A stretch of DNA of 64,000 bases, taken from positions 1 to 64,000 of the forward strand of contig CAJQQE010000041.1 in the NCBI GenBank assembly GCA_905480395.1, in the 5' to 3' direction. Both the position numbers and the translations under genes were made by a program. Below the pieces are notes generated by a model that saw nothing but the letters and a program-made list of their open reading frames with translations, was not told the DNA's origin and did not search any database. This stretch comes from an uncultured Phycisphaerales bacterium. GTDB lineage: Bacteria > Planctomycetota > Phycisphaerae > Phycisphaerales > SM1A02. Of the stretch, positions 15,807-25,119 are shown one piece after another; the stretch's first letter is position 1; every line of letters starts with the position of its first letter.

Positions 15807-16853
15807 TCAGTCGGATTCGTCAACTGGAATAGATCGTGACCGTGCGCGCTCCGCCTCCGCGAAGCCGGCGGCGGCTTGCGCATCGTGATCAGCATTCGCC
15901 CGGGCTCGAGCGATGGCGAGGAATTCGTCGTTGTACCAGTCTCGCCACGCGGTGAAGCTCCATCCGTTGCCACTGGTATCGCCGCCGGTCGCTCGGCTCG
16001 TCATGCCGACCAGGGCGTGATGGACTTCGGTGCGGTAGATGATGGCGATGGCGTCGGTCACTCGCATTACGAATCCTTCAGTGATCTGGCCGATCACCGG
16101 CCGAAAGGCCCCGGCGCCGTCTCCGGCGACGGGGATGAGATTCTGAACGTAGGACCGTTGGGTACCGATGGCAATCCACGCGAGGTCTCGTTTTTCCCTC
16201 ACCGGATCAGCGGCGTACTGCGTCGCGATGAGGTGAGGAATGGCCGCCCAGGCATCGATCACGCCGGCAAGTCTGCCCGCTTGATCAATGGTCGCATGTT
16301 CGGTCCCTCGCAGACCGATCTGAAGCACCCCGAGAACGGCCGGAGAGGCCGGCGTGCGAATCGCCGCGGTGGCTTCGATGCGCATGTCGGCGCTTTTGCT
16401 GAAGACGGCGGTCCACGCCAATACCGCTTGGCCGACTTCGCCGGAGTCGGCGAGGTGATCGATGACCGCTCGGCGAACGTCATCCCGTTCGTTGCGGTAG
16501 ACATCGGGCATCGCAAAGAGATAGCCCGTTTCGGTCAAGGTCATCAAACGTCGAATGCCTTCCAGTCGGGCCGTCGCGTTCTGCGGCCGGCCAAAATGCG
16601 TTCGAGCGATTTCTTGGAGGATGCCACGGTAGGGGCCAAGCCGAGCCGCGCGTTCACCCGCGAGGATCCCATCGCAGATGGCGGGATCGCACATGTAGGG
16701 GAGCTGCCCCTGATTGGGAATTCGAGTTGGTTCACCAATGCCGCGGTTGATCGATGCCGCTTGGCCTGACTGATGGCCGGTGTTCTGGCCCGGTATCGCC
16801 GGGGCTGACGGTTGGATCAAGGCGAGGAGTATGGCCAGAGTCGAAAAGAACAT
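15807..16853 (-). CDS. Hypothetical exported HEAT-like repeat protein
   Basis: The 348-residue protein has a signal peptide (about 1-19, ending near PSAPA). A mainly helical body follows in which segments such as DVRRAVIDHLADSGEVGQAVL and ADMRIEATAAIR resemble HEAT/Armadillo-type repeats. Two cysteines in MCDPAICDG are close together near residue 55. I do not recognise a specific family. GGAG stands about 6 bases before the ATG at 16853. It is convergent with the aminotransferase gene and shares orientation with the SPOR lipoprotein upstream. Confidence 0.6.
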   Translation of the reverse strand: MFFSTLAILLALIQPSAPAIPGQNTGHQSGQAASINRGIGEPTRIPNQGQLPYMCDPAICDGILAGERAARLGPYRGILQEIARTHFGRPQNATARLEGIRRLMTLTETGYLFAMPDVYRNERDDVRRAVIDHLADSGEVGQAVLAWTAVFSKSADMRIEATAAIRTPASPAVLGVLQIGLRGTEHATIDQAGRLAGVIDAWAAIPHLIATQYAADPVREKRDLAWIAIGTQRSYVQNLIPVAGDGAGAFRPVIGQITEGFVMRVTDAIAIIYRTEVHHALVGMTSRATGGDTSGNGWSFTAWRDWYNDEFLAIARARANADHDAQAAAGFAEAERARSRSIPVDESD

Positions 16854-17025
16854 CGTGGGCTCCAGATGGGCCGCCGGTCGATTGGCTTGGGAATGCCGCC
16901 GGACTGAGTATACGGCTCAAGGCTCCGTCCTCTCTCGGTCTTCGGCATAAAGTCCGTGGCGGTTCCATTTCGGAGGTTCGATGCGTGGTTTGATGGGGCT
17001 GCAGAGGCGTTTGCCGCTGTTCGGT

Positions 17026-17805
17026 CTAACCTCCGATGGCGACGACCACGGCATCGCCACGGCCAAGTCGTCGGAGCGATCGTCCTGCGGTGGCCCGGTC
17101 TGGGAAGGCGCCGGCCTGCACTTTCCAATTGCCAGATTCAAGTCGGATTCGTACCTCGCCGAGTCCGGAGCGATTGACCTCGGCCCGGACCGTGGCGGCG
17201 TGTCGAGTCGCGTTGTCCCGCTGGGCAAAGCTGCCGAACTGTATGGCGTATCCCGTCGATTCGAGTCGGCGTCGAGCCTTGGTCGCGGTCCCGCCAGTGC
17301 TGGCGGTTGCCCGGTCGAGGCAGCGGCGTGCCTGCGTCTGGCGCCCGACCGATTGATAGTCTTCGGCCGCCAGCAGGAGGGCCTGGCCCGATTCTTCCCC
17401 CTGGAGTTTGGTCGCGGCACTTTCGAAGGATCGGGCGGCCGCAAGTCGGTTGCCTTCGGCTCTTTCCAGGACACCAAGCTGAGCCAAGGCGCGACCGGAG
17501 AGCAGGGGATCGTCTGATCGAACCGCGGTCCCCAGATACCGGCGGGCTTCCATTGGCTCGTCAAGCCGAGTGGCGGCGACGCCGGCCACGAATGCGGCCT
17601 GCGCCCGGAGCGACCCGTCGCCGGATCCCATCGCCGATTTGGCATCGGCCAACGCAGTTTCATTTCGACCGTCCGACAACGCCAAGACCGAGGCGTCGTA
17701 TCGACGAAGCTGGTCCTCGCCGCAGCCAGTGGGAACGAACGCAAGAACGCCGATGAGGAGGCTCAGGGTCCATGGAAACAAGATTCTTCGGCAGGAATGG
17801 GCCAT
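17026..17805 (-). CDS. TPR-type lipoprotein with C-terminal SPOR domain
   Basis: The 259-residue protein starts with a lipoprotein signal whose lipobox region ends V-P-T-G-C near residue 29. Helical repeats consistent with TPR follow (about 35-170: ADAKSAMGSGDGSLRAQAAFV, DDPLLSGRALAQLGVLERAEG). A C-terminal SPOR domain (YAIQFGSFAQRDNA ... WKVQAGAFPDRATA) completes it. SPOR domains bind denuded peptidoglycan glycans at division sites, so the protein probably sits at the outer membrane or periplasm near the septum. The start at 17805 was chosen for the lipoprotein signal; the frame stays open upstream to 18174, inside the divergent ligase gene. Confidence 0.78.
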   Translation of the reverse strand: MAHSCRRILFPWTLSLLIGVLAFVPTGCGEDQLRRYDASVLALSDGRNETALADAKSAMGSGDGSLRAQAAFVAGVAATRLDEPMEARRYLGTAVRSDDPLLSGRALAQLGVLERAEGNRLAAARSFESAATKLQGEESGQALLLAAEDYQSVGRQTQARRCLDRATASTGGTATKARRRLESTGYAIQFGSFAQRDNATRHAATVRAEVNRSGLGEVRIRLESGNWKVQAGAFPDRATAGRSLRRLGRGDAVVVAIGG

Positions 17806-17826
17806 GTCCCCGTATGGTACGAAGTC

Positions 17827-19299
17827 ATGAAACTCTACGACCGAATCCGCCGGACCCTTCTTCGTCGTCCCTTCTTCGAGATCGCCATCGACGACTTCCG
17901 ACGATGGCGGGGAATTGGCATGCTCTATGCCGCCGCCCATCTGGCGAAAGCCATCAAGGCCACGACTGATCAGCCTCGGATCGGGGTCATGCTTCCGACC
18001 TCCGGCCTTTTTCCAATCGCACTGCTCGCGGCCTGGCGTCTCGGGCGGACGGTGGTTCCGCTCAACTACCTTCTCTCGAAGGAGGACCTGGCCTTCGTGA
18101 TCAACGATGCCGGACTGGACGCCGTGGTGACCATCGGACCGATGCTCGATTTCGCGGGGCCGCTGCCAGACCATGTGAAGGTCATTGCAACTGAGAAAAT
18201 CAAATACAAGGGATTACCCCCGCGAACTCGTCGGGTTCGAATGAAGGACGATGAGCCCGCGGTGATTCTGTATACGTCGGGCACATCGGGGCGGCCTAAG
18301 GGAGTGATCCTGACCGCGGGTAATCTTTCGGCGAACGTTGACCAGATCGTGGAATGGGTGCATTTTAATCGACATGACGTGATGCTCGGCGTCCTTCCCC
18401 AGTTCCATTCCTTCGGTCTCACGGTCCTCACGTTGATGCCGTTGGCCGTCGGTTGCCGTTCGGTCTATGCCGCCAAGTTCATGCCGAAGAAAGTTCTCCA
18501 ACTGGCAAGAAAGCACAAGCCGACCGCCATGGTCGGAATCCCTTCGATGTTCAATGCGCTGCGCTTGGCGAAGTCGGCCAAACGTGAAGATCTCGCAAGC
18601 CTTCGTTTTACGGTCGCGGGGGGCGAGCCGCTTTCAGATGCGGTGAGTGAAGGCTTTCTGGAGACGTTTGGCATCCGAATCTGTGAGGGTTACGGTCTCA
18701 CCGAGACGGCGCCGTGTACGAACTGGTGTCGCCCCGAGGAGTTTCGCCCGCACAAAGTGGGCAAGGCAATGCCAAGGATCGAAGAACGGATCGTCGGTGA
18801 AGATGGGTCGATTCTGGGGCCGGAAGAAGACGGCGAGATTCGGATCAAAGGCCCCAACGTGATGCCGGGTTACTTCAATCGGCCTGAAGAGACTGCCGCG
18901 GCGTTCGATGAGGATGGGTTCTTCCGGACCGGTGACATGGGTCGGATGGATGCCGATGGATTTCTCTCGATCACTGGTCGCATCAAGGAGATGCTCATCA
19001 TCGGCGGGGAGAACGTCTTTCCTCGGGAGATCGAGGAAGTGCTTGATAAGCATCCTTCCGTCAAGAGCTCCGCCGTGATTGGGGTGCCCGACGAGTCCCG
19101 AGGCGAGGTCGCCTTGGCATTTGTGGAATTGGTCGACGATGCCACGTTTGATGACACGGCCCTGCGATCGCATTGTCGCGAGCAACTCGCCCAGTTCAAG
19201 GTGCCCCGCGAGATCCGTTGTCTCAAGGAACTTCCTCGAAACCCCACGGGCAAGATTGTGCGGCGAAGTCTGACGCCAGAGACGTCATCCGAGGTCTGA
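17827..19299 (+). CDS. AMP-forming acyl-CoA ligase (ANL superfamily)
   Basis: The 490-residue enzyme activates a carboxylic acid, probably a fatty acid, with ATP and transfers it to CoA or another thiol. It shows the phosphate loop YTSGTSGRPKGV (149-160), the A5 motif GYGLTETAP, the A7 motif FFRTGD, the hinge GRIKEMLIIGGENVFP and the catalytic K476 in NPTGKIVRR. Start ATG at 17827 (MKLYDRIRRT) was preferred; a GTG-type start 30 bases upstream would overlap the divergent SPOR gene. The divergent gene begins only 21 bases away, so promoters must overlap the coding ends. Confidence 0.85.
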   Translation: MKLYDRIRRTLLRRPFFEIAIDDFRRWRGIGMLYAAAHLAKAIKATTDQPRIGVMLPTSGLFPIALLAAWRLGRTVVPLNYLLSKEDLAFVINDAGLDAVVTIGPMLDFAGPLPDHVKVIATEKIKYKGLPPRTRRVRMKDDEPAVILYTSGTSGRPKGVILTAGNLSANVDQIVEWVHFNRHDVMLGVLPQFHSFGLTVLTLMPLAVGCRSVYAAKFMPKKVLQLARKHKPTAMVGIPSMFNALRLAKSAKREDLASLRFTVAGGEPLSDAVSEGFLETFGIRICEGYGLTETAPCTNWCRPEEFRPHKVGKAMPRIEERIVGEDGSILGPEEDGEIRIKGPNVMPGYFNRPEETAAAFDEDGFFRTGDMGRMDADGFLSITGRIKEMLIIGGENVFPREIEEVLDKHPSVKSSAVIGVPDESRGEVALAFVELVDDATFDDTALRSHCREQLAQFKVPREIRCLKELPRNPTGKIVRRSLTPETSSEV

Positions 19300-19325
19300 G
19301 ATCAACCCCGGCGTCGTCTCCTTGC

Positions 19326-21065
19326 TCAGCAATCACCCCACAACGCCAACATCAGACCGATGTCAGAACCATCGACGTTGCCGCTCTCGTTGAGGTCTGC
19401 CGGGCAAGCTCTTGGGCACGGGCCAAAGGCGGAGAGCAGCAGGCCGAAGTCGGCGCCGTCCACCCGGGCGTCTCCGTTGAGATCTGCGATGCAAGGGCAC
19501 GAAACGCCAAAGCACTCGATCGAGATGACACCGCTTCCCGTCTTGTCATCCACGCCGCTCACCCGGATCCAGAGATTCTCGCCGCACGTGGCGCCTTCGA
19601 TCAACGCCACGCTGGTCTCCGATCCGCAGAGGAGATTGTCATCGTTACAGATCACCGGCTGGAGCGCATCGCACCCACCTCGAAAGACGTCGATGTTGGT
19701 ATTGAAGTCGGCGATGCCGCAGGTTCCAATGAAGAACTGGCCGTCGCAGGCAACTCGGTGGACGAACCAGATATCGCCGCCTCGGCGACGCTCGTCGATG
19801 CACGCAGAGGGCGGTTCTTCGCGATTGGAGAGGAGTTGCCGGAACGACGTCGAGCCGAGGCCGACTGCTTGGGCTTCCGAACAGAGATCGTTGGGCGGTG
19901 GCGGTCCGCCGCAGTTTTCTGCAGCGGTCACGGTGCATGATGAGTCCCAGGTCCAGTCGCAGCAGAGCGGGTCTGAGAGACAAACCAAGTCGCAGCATTC
20001 TGGGTCATTGCAACCCGGCGTCTGGTGGGGAACCAAACAGTCAATCGGATTGCCGCACGCTTCACCGCAATAGTCAATGACCTCGATCATCGCGGCGTAG
20101 ACGGGTTCACTGCAGCCAGAGGTCGAGCCGACAGGAGAAATGACCAATTCGCTGGGCACCGCTGGGACACAGAGGAGGCTACTGCTTGCTTGGCACCCCG
20201 CAGATTCGATCGCCATGATCGGGGGCTCATCACATCCGGCAGGTCGAAGCCCGAGCGAAGCGCTGGCAGCACCCAGTGAGATTCGGACCCGGACCTCTCC
20301 GTCGAGGTCAAGGTCGAATGCGGCAAGATCGATCGCAAAGACGTCCACATCGCTGGCGTTCCGGAAAGTCCCGAGGAAACGACGGTCGGTGGTGATCGTC
20401 TCGGGGGTGCCTCCCTCGCAGGGGTCGTTGGTCTCAGACTGGCAGGTCTCGGCCTCGCTCTGATCACCGGCCTCGGAACTCACGGTGCAGGTGCCGCCGC
20501 AGATGTTCTCGGCGACCGCCACGCAGACCAGATCCCAGGACTGATCGCAACAGGAGGGATCGACTTCGCAGACCGAGTTACAGCAATCCTCATCGGCACA
20601 GGCTGGCGATCCGTTGGCTTGATCACATTCGCCGCTGTCGGGATCTCCGCAGGTTCCGCCCACCGCCTCGCAGACGGTGCCGGCGAAGAACGCGCAGTTT
20701 CCATCCCACATTGTCTCACAACAGAAGGGATCGATTGAACACACAACACCGCAGCAGGTCGCGTCTTCGCAGCCCGGTGATGAATTGGCGATGAAACATG
20801 GGCCGCTGGCGGTGGCGCCACAGAGGCCGGCACACGTCGCATCTGCGGTGTCTACGCAATTCGTGTCCCAATTCTTGCAGCAAAAAGGATCGGCAAGGCA
20901 GACCGCCACGCAGCATGCGAGGTCGTTGCAGCCGGGCGACTCGTGGGGTGAGAGGCAGTCCTCCTTGCCGGGGCAGACTTGGGCGATGGCGGCGGGGTTG
21001 AAACCCGCCACTCCCAAGAACGCGATGAGCACGAAACCGATGGAGATGGGACGGAGGCGATTCAT
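19326..21065 (-). CDS. Exported cysteine-repeat protein with dockerin-like tail
   Basis: The 579-residue protein has a signal peptide (1-27). Three tandem modules of about 50 residues follow, then a fourth further on, each patterned PGC-x3-CC-x2-VC-x2-DPxCC-x4-WDxxC-x6-C. A segment DPCEGGTPETITTDRRFLG, resembling pre-peptidase-type beta domains, and a second beta domain (about 415-520) follow. The tail holds two calcium loops (DLNGDARVDGADFG, DLNESGNVDGSDIG) and ends ALWGDC. No catalytic motif is visible; a structural or binding role on the surface is likely. The start at 21065 gives a proper signal peptide. A paralogue lies immediately upstream at 21333-23645. Confidence 0.78.
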   Translation of the reverse strand: MNRLRPISIGFVLIAFLGVAGFNPAAIAQVCPGKEDCLSPHESPGCNDLACCVAVCLADPFCCKNWDTNCVDTADATCAGLCGATASGPCFIANSSPGCEDATCCGVVCSIDPFCCETMWDGNCAFFAGTVCEAVGGTCGDPDSGECDQANGSPACADEDCCNSVCEVDPSCCDQSWDLVCVAVAENICGGTCTVSSEAGDQSEAETCQSETNDPCEGGTPETITTDRRFLGTFRNASDVDVFAIDLAAFDLDLDGEVRVRISLGAASASLGLRPAGCDEPPIMAIESAGCQASSSLLCVPAVPSELVISPVGSTSGCSEPVYAAMIEVIDYCGEACGNPIDCLVPHQTPGCNDPECCDLVCLSDPLCCDWTWDSSCTVTAAENCGGPPPPNDLCSEAQAVGLGSTSFRQLLSNREEPPSACIDERRRGGDIWFVHRVACDGQFFIGTCGIADFNTNIDVFRGGCDALQPVICNDDNLLCGSETSVALIEGATCGENLWIRVSGVDDKTGSGVISIECFGVSCPCIADLNGDARVDGADFGLLLSAFGPCPRACPADLNESGNVDGSDIGLMLALWGDC

Positions 21066-21246
21066 AAACAGGGAGTCTTCTCGATTGGCCAGTGGCCAGA
21101 AAGATCCGTGGAGCGTCAGTTTCAAAAAGACGGCGATCCCGACGGTTAAGTGGTGAGGTACGGCTTGAGGCGGGGCTGGTTCCCAACCTTGCAACTATAG
21201 ACCACGAAGGGGTTGATTCCTAACAATTCACAGGAGTTGTGGCACC

Positions 21247-21280
21247 AAAAAACGCCCCTCGGCCGAAACCGAGGGGCGTT
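21247..21280 (-). terminator. Intrinsic terminator of the 21333-23645 gene
   Basis: A perfect 12-bp stem (21280-21269 with 21262-21251, AACGCCCCTCGG arm), with a 6-base loop, runs on the minus strand directly into six T residues (21252-21247). It lies about 50 bases past the stop of the gene at 21333 and separates its transcript from the paralogue downstream. Confidence 0.85.
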
Positions 21281-21332
21281 GATTCTTGAAATGAACCCGT
21301 GACTGGAAAGGGGTTATCGAGGAGCGTGCCGA

Positions 21333-23645
21333 TCAGGGGCAGATGCCCCAAGCGGCGAGGAACAGTCCCACGTCGATTCCATCGACCATGCCATCATCGT
21401 TGAGGTCTTCGGCACACCCGGTGCACTCACCCCAAGCGACGAGCAGGAACCCGAAGTCGATTCCGTCAACGAGACCGTCGTCGTTGAAGTCCGCGGGACA
21501 TTCGCCTCCGCCGCCACAGTCTTCACCGCTGGCGGTGATGTCGAGCGTGGCGATGCCCTGTCCGGCGGCGCTGTAGGAGCCGATCCGGATCAGGTAGGTT
21601 TCGCCACAGACCGTGGCGAAGGAGACTTCCGAACTGAGCCCGCAGGTGTCATCGTTGCAGGCGACCGGATCTCCACCTTCGCACCCGTTGGCGTAGACCG
21701 CCATCTTGGTGTCGAAAGTGGCATCTCCGACCGGGCAGAACGATGCCGTCACGGATCCGTCGACGGTTGCCTCATAGGCGTACCAGACGTCGTTGAAGAT
21801 CTCCGGGTTGCCGAACTTCGCACACGCTTCGGGAAGCAACGGTCCATCGGTGCTGGCGGCGATCGTGGAGATCCCGGTCTGACCGTCGGTGATCTCGCTT
21901 GCGTCGGCACAATCGTCGTTGGCCGGCGGCACGGGGCCGCCACCACCGGTTCCGATGGTGAGGACTCCGCTTCCGCTCACGCCATCGCCCCAGGCGCCGA
22001 CCTGGATGATGACTTCCTCGCCGGCGGTCAGTCCGCTCAGCGAGAGCAGTGACGTGTAGCCAGTGCAGTTGAGATCATCATCGTTGCAGCCCAGGAAGGC
22101 ACCGTCACAACCGGCATAGGCCGCGAGACGAGTATCGAAGGTCGCCTGGTTGCAGGTCGAGAAGAACCAGTCGCCGTCAGAAGGCACCGTCCATGACATG
22201 TAGATGTCGTTGTAGATGGTGGTGGATCCGAAGCTATCACACTCGGCGGGGAGTGCTGGGCCATCGGTGGACGCACAGTCGGTGCTGAAGTCAAGGTCAC
22301 CTTCGAAGTCACCGATGACGATCGCCTCGTCGCAGGTGTCGCCTTCGACGAAGGCGGGCTCTGCGGTGAGGGTCGCTCGATAGGTGTTCAAGGGTCCGGA
22401 GCCACAGGGCACGCCGTCGAAGCCGTTGGCGGCGACGAAGACGCGATAGGTTCCGGCATCAAGGCAGCCCGTATGGACGGCCGGGCAGGTGTCGTACGCA
22501 TTGCCGATCTGGATTGCGGGCGGGCATTCGCTGCTCAGGAAGAAGAGCACGAGCGGCACGTTCGCTTCAACCGACCAGGTGAGACGTGACCGTTCCGTGA
22601 TCGTGAAGTCGAACCAGTCGGTGTCGCGGGTTCCACCGGAGGCCCAGATGGTGCCACAGACGGTGTCGCCGACTTCGATCAGCTGGGAGGCGTTACCACC
22701 CGAGGGATCGTTGCAACCTCCGTTGAGGTCTTCACCACAGAGTTCGTTTTCCGGAACGTCGGTCTTTTCGCAGTTGAGGATGCATCCGGCGAGACAGGCG
22801 TCGCCCTCACAGATGGTGAGGTTGCCAGTGCCCTGAGCGGGTGGGTTGAAGCCGCCGATCTGGATGATGTAGGTCGTTCCGGCGACGACCGGCGCGATCA
22901 GTTCGGAGGTGAACCCGGCGCAACCGAGTCCGTCGTCGTTGCAGGCCTCGAAGACGAGGTTCTCACAGTCGCCGCTGTAGAGGGCGAGACGGGTGTCGAA
23001 GTCCGCGTCGTTGCACGTCGAGATCACGACGATTTCGTCGGTGCTGGCGGTCCAGGTGAACCAGATGTCGCCACGGATGATGATTTCGCCGAAGCTTTCG
23101 CATTCGGCAGGAAGATCGGGGCCGCTGGTGTTCGCGCCCAGTGTGCTAAAGGCGGTGACCGAGTCGCCGGTGCCGAGGTCGATCGCGTCGACGCACTCGT
23201 CGTTCTCGGGTGTTGGGCCGTCGTAGCAGATGGTCGTGGATTCGTCGGCACAGATGCCGTCCCAGGCGGTGTCGCAGCAGTAGGGATCGACGGCGCAGAC
23301 ATCGGTGCAGCACTCGAGGTCTTCGCATCCGGGCGTGCCGTTGGCGACGTCGCAGGCACCTGCATCGGGATCACCGCAGTTGCCACCGCCTCCGCCACCG
23401 CAGAGCTCAATGGCGAGGTCGGCGCACGTGGTGTCCCAGACTTCCTTGCAACAGAAGAGGTCCACTTCGCACACTGTCAAGCAGCAGGCTTCGTCGGCGC
23501 AACCCGGGGTCCCATTGTCCTCGAGGCAGTCGCCTGACTCCGGGAGGCCGCACGCAGAGAGATCGTCGGCATGGCTGAGGCCATTGCATGTGAGTAGAAC
23601 ACCTGCGGCGATCGCGAGGCCACTGAACCAGTTGCTTGTAGGCAT
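21333..23645 (-). CDS. Large exported cysteine-repeat protein with repeated beta domains and dockerin-like tail
   Basis: The 770-residue protein has a signal peptide (1-26). Two cysteine modules of the PGC-x3-CC-x2-VC-x2-DxxCC-x4-WDxxC type follow. Three similar beta domains come next, each built around ADFDTRLALY or ATFDTRLAAY/ATFDTKMAVY, CNDD and a later strand. Another domain (residues about 300-430) sits between the first and second. Two calcium loops (DFNDDGLVDGIDFG, DLNDDGMVDGIDVG) and a final AAWGICP end it. The three beta domains look like internal duplications. It is paralogous to the next gene downstream. ATG at 23645 is preferred for the signal peptide; an AGGAG lies about 14 bases upstream. 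Confidence 0.8.
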   Translation of the reverse strand: MPTSNWFSGLAIAAGVLLTCNGLSHADDLSACGLPESGDCLEDNGTPGCADEACCLTVCEVDLFCCKEVWDTTCADLAIELCGGGGGGNCGDPDAGACDVANGTPGCEDLECCTDVCAVDPYCCDTAWDGICADESTTICYDGPTPENDECVDAIDLGTGDSVTAFSTLGANTSGPDLPAECESFGEIIIRGDIWFTWTASTDEIVVISTCNDADFDTRLALYSGDCENLVFEACNDDGLGCAGFTSELIAPVVAGTTYIIQIGGFNPPAQGTGNLTICEGDACLAGCILNCEKTDVPENELCGEDLNGGCNDPSGGNASQLIEVGDTVCGTIWASGGTRDTDWFDFTITERSRLTWSVEANVPLVLFFLSSECPPAIQIGNAYDTCPAVHTGCLDAGTYRVFVAANGFDGVPCGSGPLNTYRATLTAEPAFVEGDTCDEAIVIGDFEGDLDFSTDCASTDGPALPAECDSFGSTTIYNDIYMSWTVPSDGDWFFSTCNQATFDTRLAAYAGCDGAFLGCNDDDLNCTGYTSLLSLSGLTAGEEVIIQVGAWGDGVSGSGVLTIGTGGGGPVPPANDDCADASEITDGQTGISTIAASTDGPLLPEACAKFGNPEIFNDVWYAYEATVDGSVTASFCPVGDATFDTKMAVYANGCEGGDPVACNDDTCGLSSEVSFATVCGETYLIRIGSYSAAGQGIATLDITASGEDCGGGGECPADFNDDGLVDGIDFGFLLVAWGECTGCAEDLNDDGMVDGIDVGLFLAAWGICP

Positions 23646-23911
23646 CTCTTGAAAACTCCTAGGGGGCGAAATTTCGTCCGTGATAGTGATACACAGATCC
23701 GAACATTTGGCGTCGCTCGATTTCGAGCCCGCGTTTCTTGCTTTACGACAATACACTCGTTTTCCCTTTTTGCCAGCGTTAGATCGGCGGTATTCGACGA
23801 AAGCGAGGGCCAGCCCAGAATGGGGCGGCCCGGTAAGATGATGGATGCCGCGCTCGAAACGTGTCGTTCTGAGGCGGAAGATTCATAGCCTTGTCCTCTT
23901 GGAGACTTCAT

Positions 23912-24394
23912 ATGCCCCTTTCCATCGGTGATTCCGCCCCCAAGTTCAGCTTGCCCGAAGGGCCTGGCCAGATGGTCGATGTTGGTGCGGAGTTCGGTGC
24001 GGCCCCCGTGGTCATCCTGTTCTTCCCGCTGGCCTTCAGCAGTGTCTGCACCGAGGAATTCTGTGCCATTCGAGATGACTGGTCCGCCTGGACCGGGCTC
24101 GGAGCCAAGGTTTTCGGAGTTTCGGTGGACAGTCCCTTTGTGGCCGCGAAGTTCCGCGAGTCAGAAAACCTGCCTTTTCCGCTCCTCAGCGATTTCAATA
24201 AGACCGTCGCCGCCGAGTGGGGGGCGCTCTACGACGACCTCATGGGTTTGAAGGGCGTCGCGAAGCGAGCCGCGTTCGTCGTCGGCACAGACGGCAAGAT
24301 CGCCCACGCTTGGGTGAGCGAAGACGCGGGTGTTCAGCCTGATCTCGCGGCCATTAAGGATGCGGCCGCGTCCTGCAGCACGATCGGCTCCTGA
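23912..24394 (+). CDS. Peroxiredoxin (AhpE/BCP-like thiol peroxidase)
   Basis: The 160-residue cytoplasmic protein reduces peroxides using C46 in the motif PLAFSSVCTEEFC. C51 lies five residues on and could serve as resolving cysteine or may be unrelated. The thioredoxin-fold landmarks IGDSAPKFSLP, VFGVSVDSPF and LLSDFNKTVA are present, with AFVVGTDGKIAHAW closing the fold. The ATG at 23912 has GGAG 7 bases upstream, which decides the start over an in-frame codon 21 bases earlier. It is a single gene followed by a hairpin terminator. Confidence 0.88.
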   Translation: MPLSIGDSAPKFSLPEGPGQMVDVGAEFGAAPVVILFFPLAFSSVCTEEFCAIRDDWSAWTGLGAKVFGVSVDSPFVAAKFRESENLPFPLLSDFNKTVAAEWGALYDDLMGLKGVAKRAAFVVGTDGKIAHAWVSEDAGVQPDLAAIKDAAASCSTIGS

Positions 24395-24433
24395 GTCGAG
24401 AGAACACTGGTTCTTCGGAACCCAATCATCGAC

Positions 24434-24470
24434 AACGCCCTTGAGCCACGAATGTGGTTTGAGGGCGTTT
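24434..24470 (+). terminator. Terminator of the peroxiredoxin gene
   Basis: A 14-bp stem including four G-U pairs (about 24436-24449 with 24454-24467, ACGCCC arm) with a GAAT loop runs into TTTT on the plus strand, 42 bases after the stop. The rest of 24395-24738 holds no gene. Confidence 0.7.
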
Positions 24471-24667
24471 TGACGTCTCCTGAAAGACAGACGCGAGCGC
24501 GTTACGTCCCCGGCTTCACTCGGGTCATTCCGAATGAGTCCGTGGTGTGCCAAGGCTTCAGGGGGGCAGTCAAGGCTGGCATCGGGCAAAAGATGACCTC
24601 CCGCCAACTGGCACACCGCGACTCCGTGGGAATCCTGGCCAGTGTGGGTCGGCTGGAGCGAGCAGAG

Positions 24668-24697
24668 TTGAAAAGATGTTCGATTCGAGTGTATGAT
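24668..24697 (+). promoter_or_regulatory. Promoter of tRNA-Gly
   Basis: TTGAAA (24668-24673) and TATGAT (24692-24697), spaced by 18 bases, make a good sigma70-type promoter. Transcription would start near 24704, about 35 bases before the tRNA. Confidence 0.7.
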
Positions 24698-24738
24698 TCG
24701 ATCATCGATTGACCTTGGAAGCGAGGTTCGTCGGTGTC

Positions 24739-24811
24739 GCGGGTGTAGCTCAGTTGGTAGAGCGTCAGCCTTCCAAGCTGAATGTCGACGGTTCGAACCC
24801 GTTCACCCGCT
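24739..24811 (+). tRNA. tRNA-Gly (anticodon TCC)
   Basis: A 73-base cloverleaf. The acceptor arms GCGGGTG and CACCCGC pair perfectly. The D arm GCTCAGTTGGTAGAGC and the T arm GACGG-TTCGAAC-CCGTT are regular. The anticodon loop CTTCCAA in the stem TCAGC/GCTGA gives TCC, which reads GGA-type glycine codons. The discriminator base is T at 24811, and CCA is not encoded. A promoter is recognisable at 24668-24697. Confidence 0.95.
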
Positions 24812-24864
24812 TTTCGAGAATTCTGAATGTGGCCGTTTTCGTCTGAGAGCGGCTCTTAGAATTG

Positions 24865-24912
24865 AGAACGCAGACCGCCGCAGCCTCTCAGGGCTGCGGC
24901 GGTCTGCGTTCT
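24865..24912. terminator. Long perfect hairpin downstream of tRNA-Gly
   Basis: A perfect 21-bp stem (24865-24885 with 24892-24912) with a 6-base loop TCTCAG lies 53 bases past the tRNA. It has no T-run on either side. It may act as a terminator or processing block in both directions. Nothing else recognisable lies in 24812-25119 apart from the leader of the next gene. Confidence 0.5.
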
Positions 24913-25119
24913 GGTCCCGCCCCTCTCAGGGGCGAGGCCGGTTGGTGACCGTCGATCAGACTCGATTTGGTTCAGAAATCAGTTTTCCGCAAAAATCAAA
25001 GTGATCGCGCGCCGGATTTGAGAAAACTCCGTTTCACCGTGAGGATCCGGCGGCTAGGCTGGAAGTTGGAACCTGCGGGTCGCGACGATCAAGATCATCT
25101 GAAAAAGGAAACCATATCG

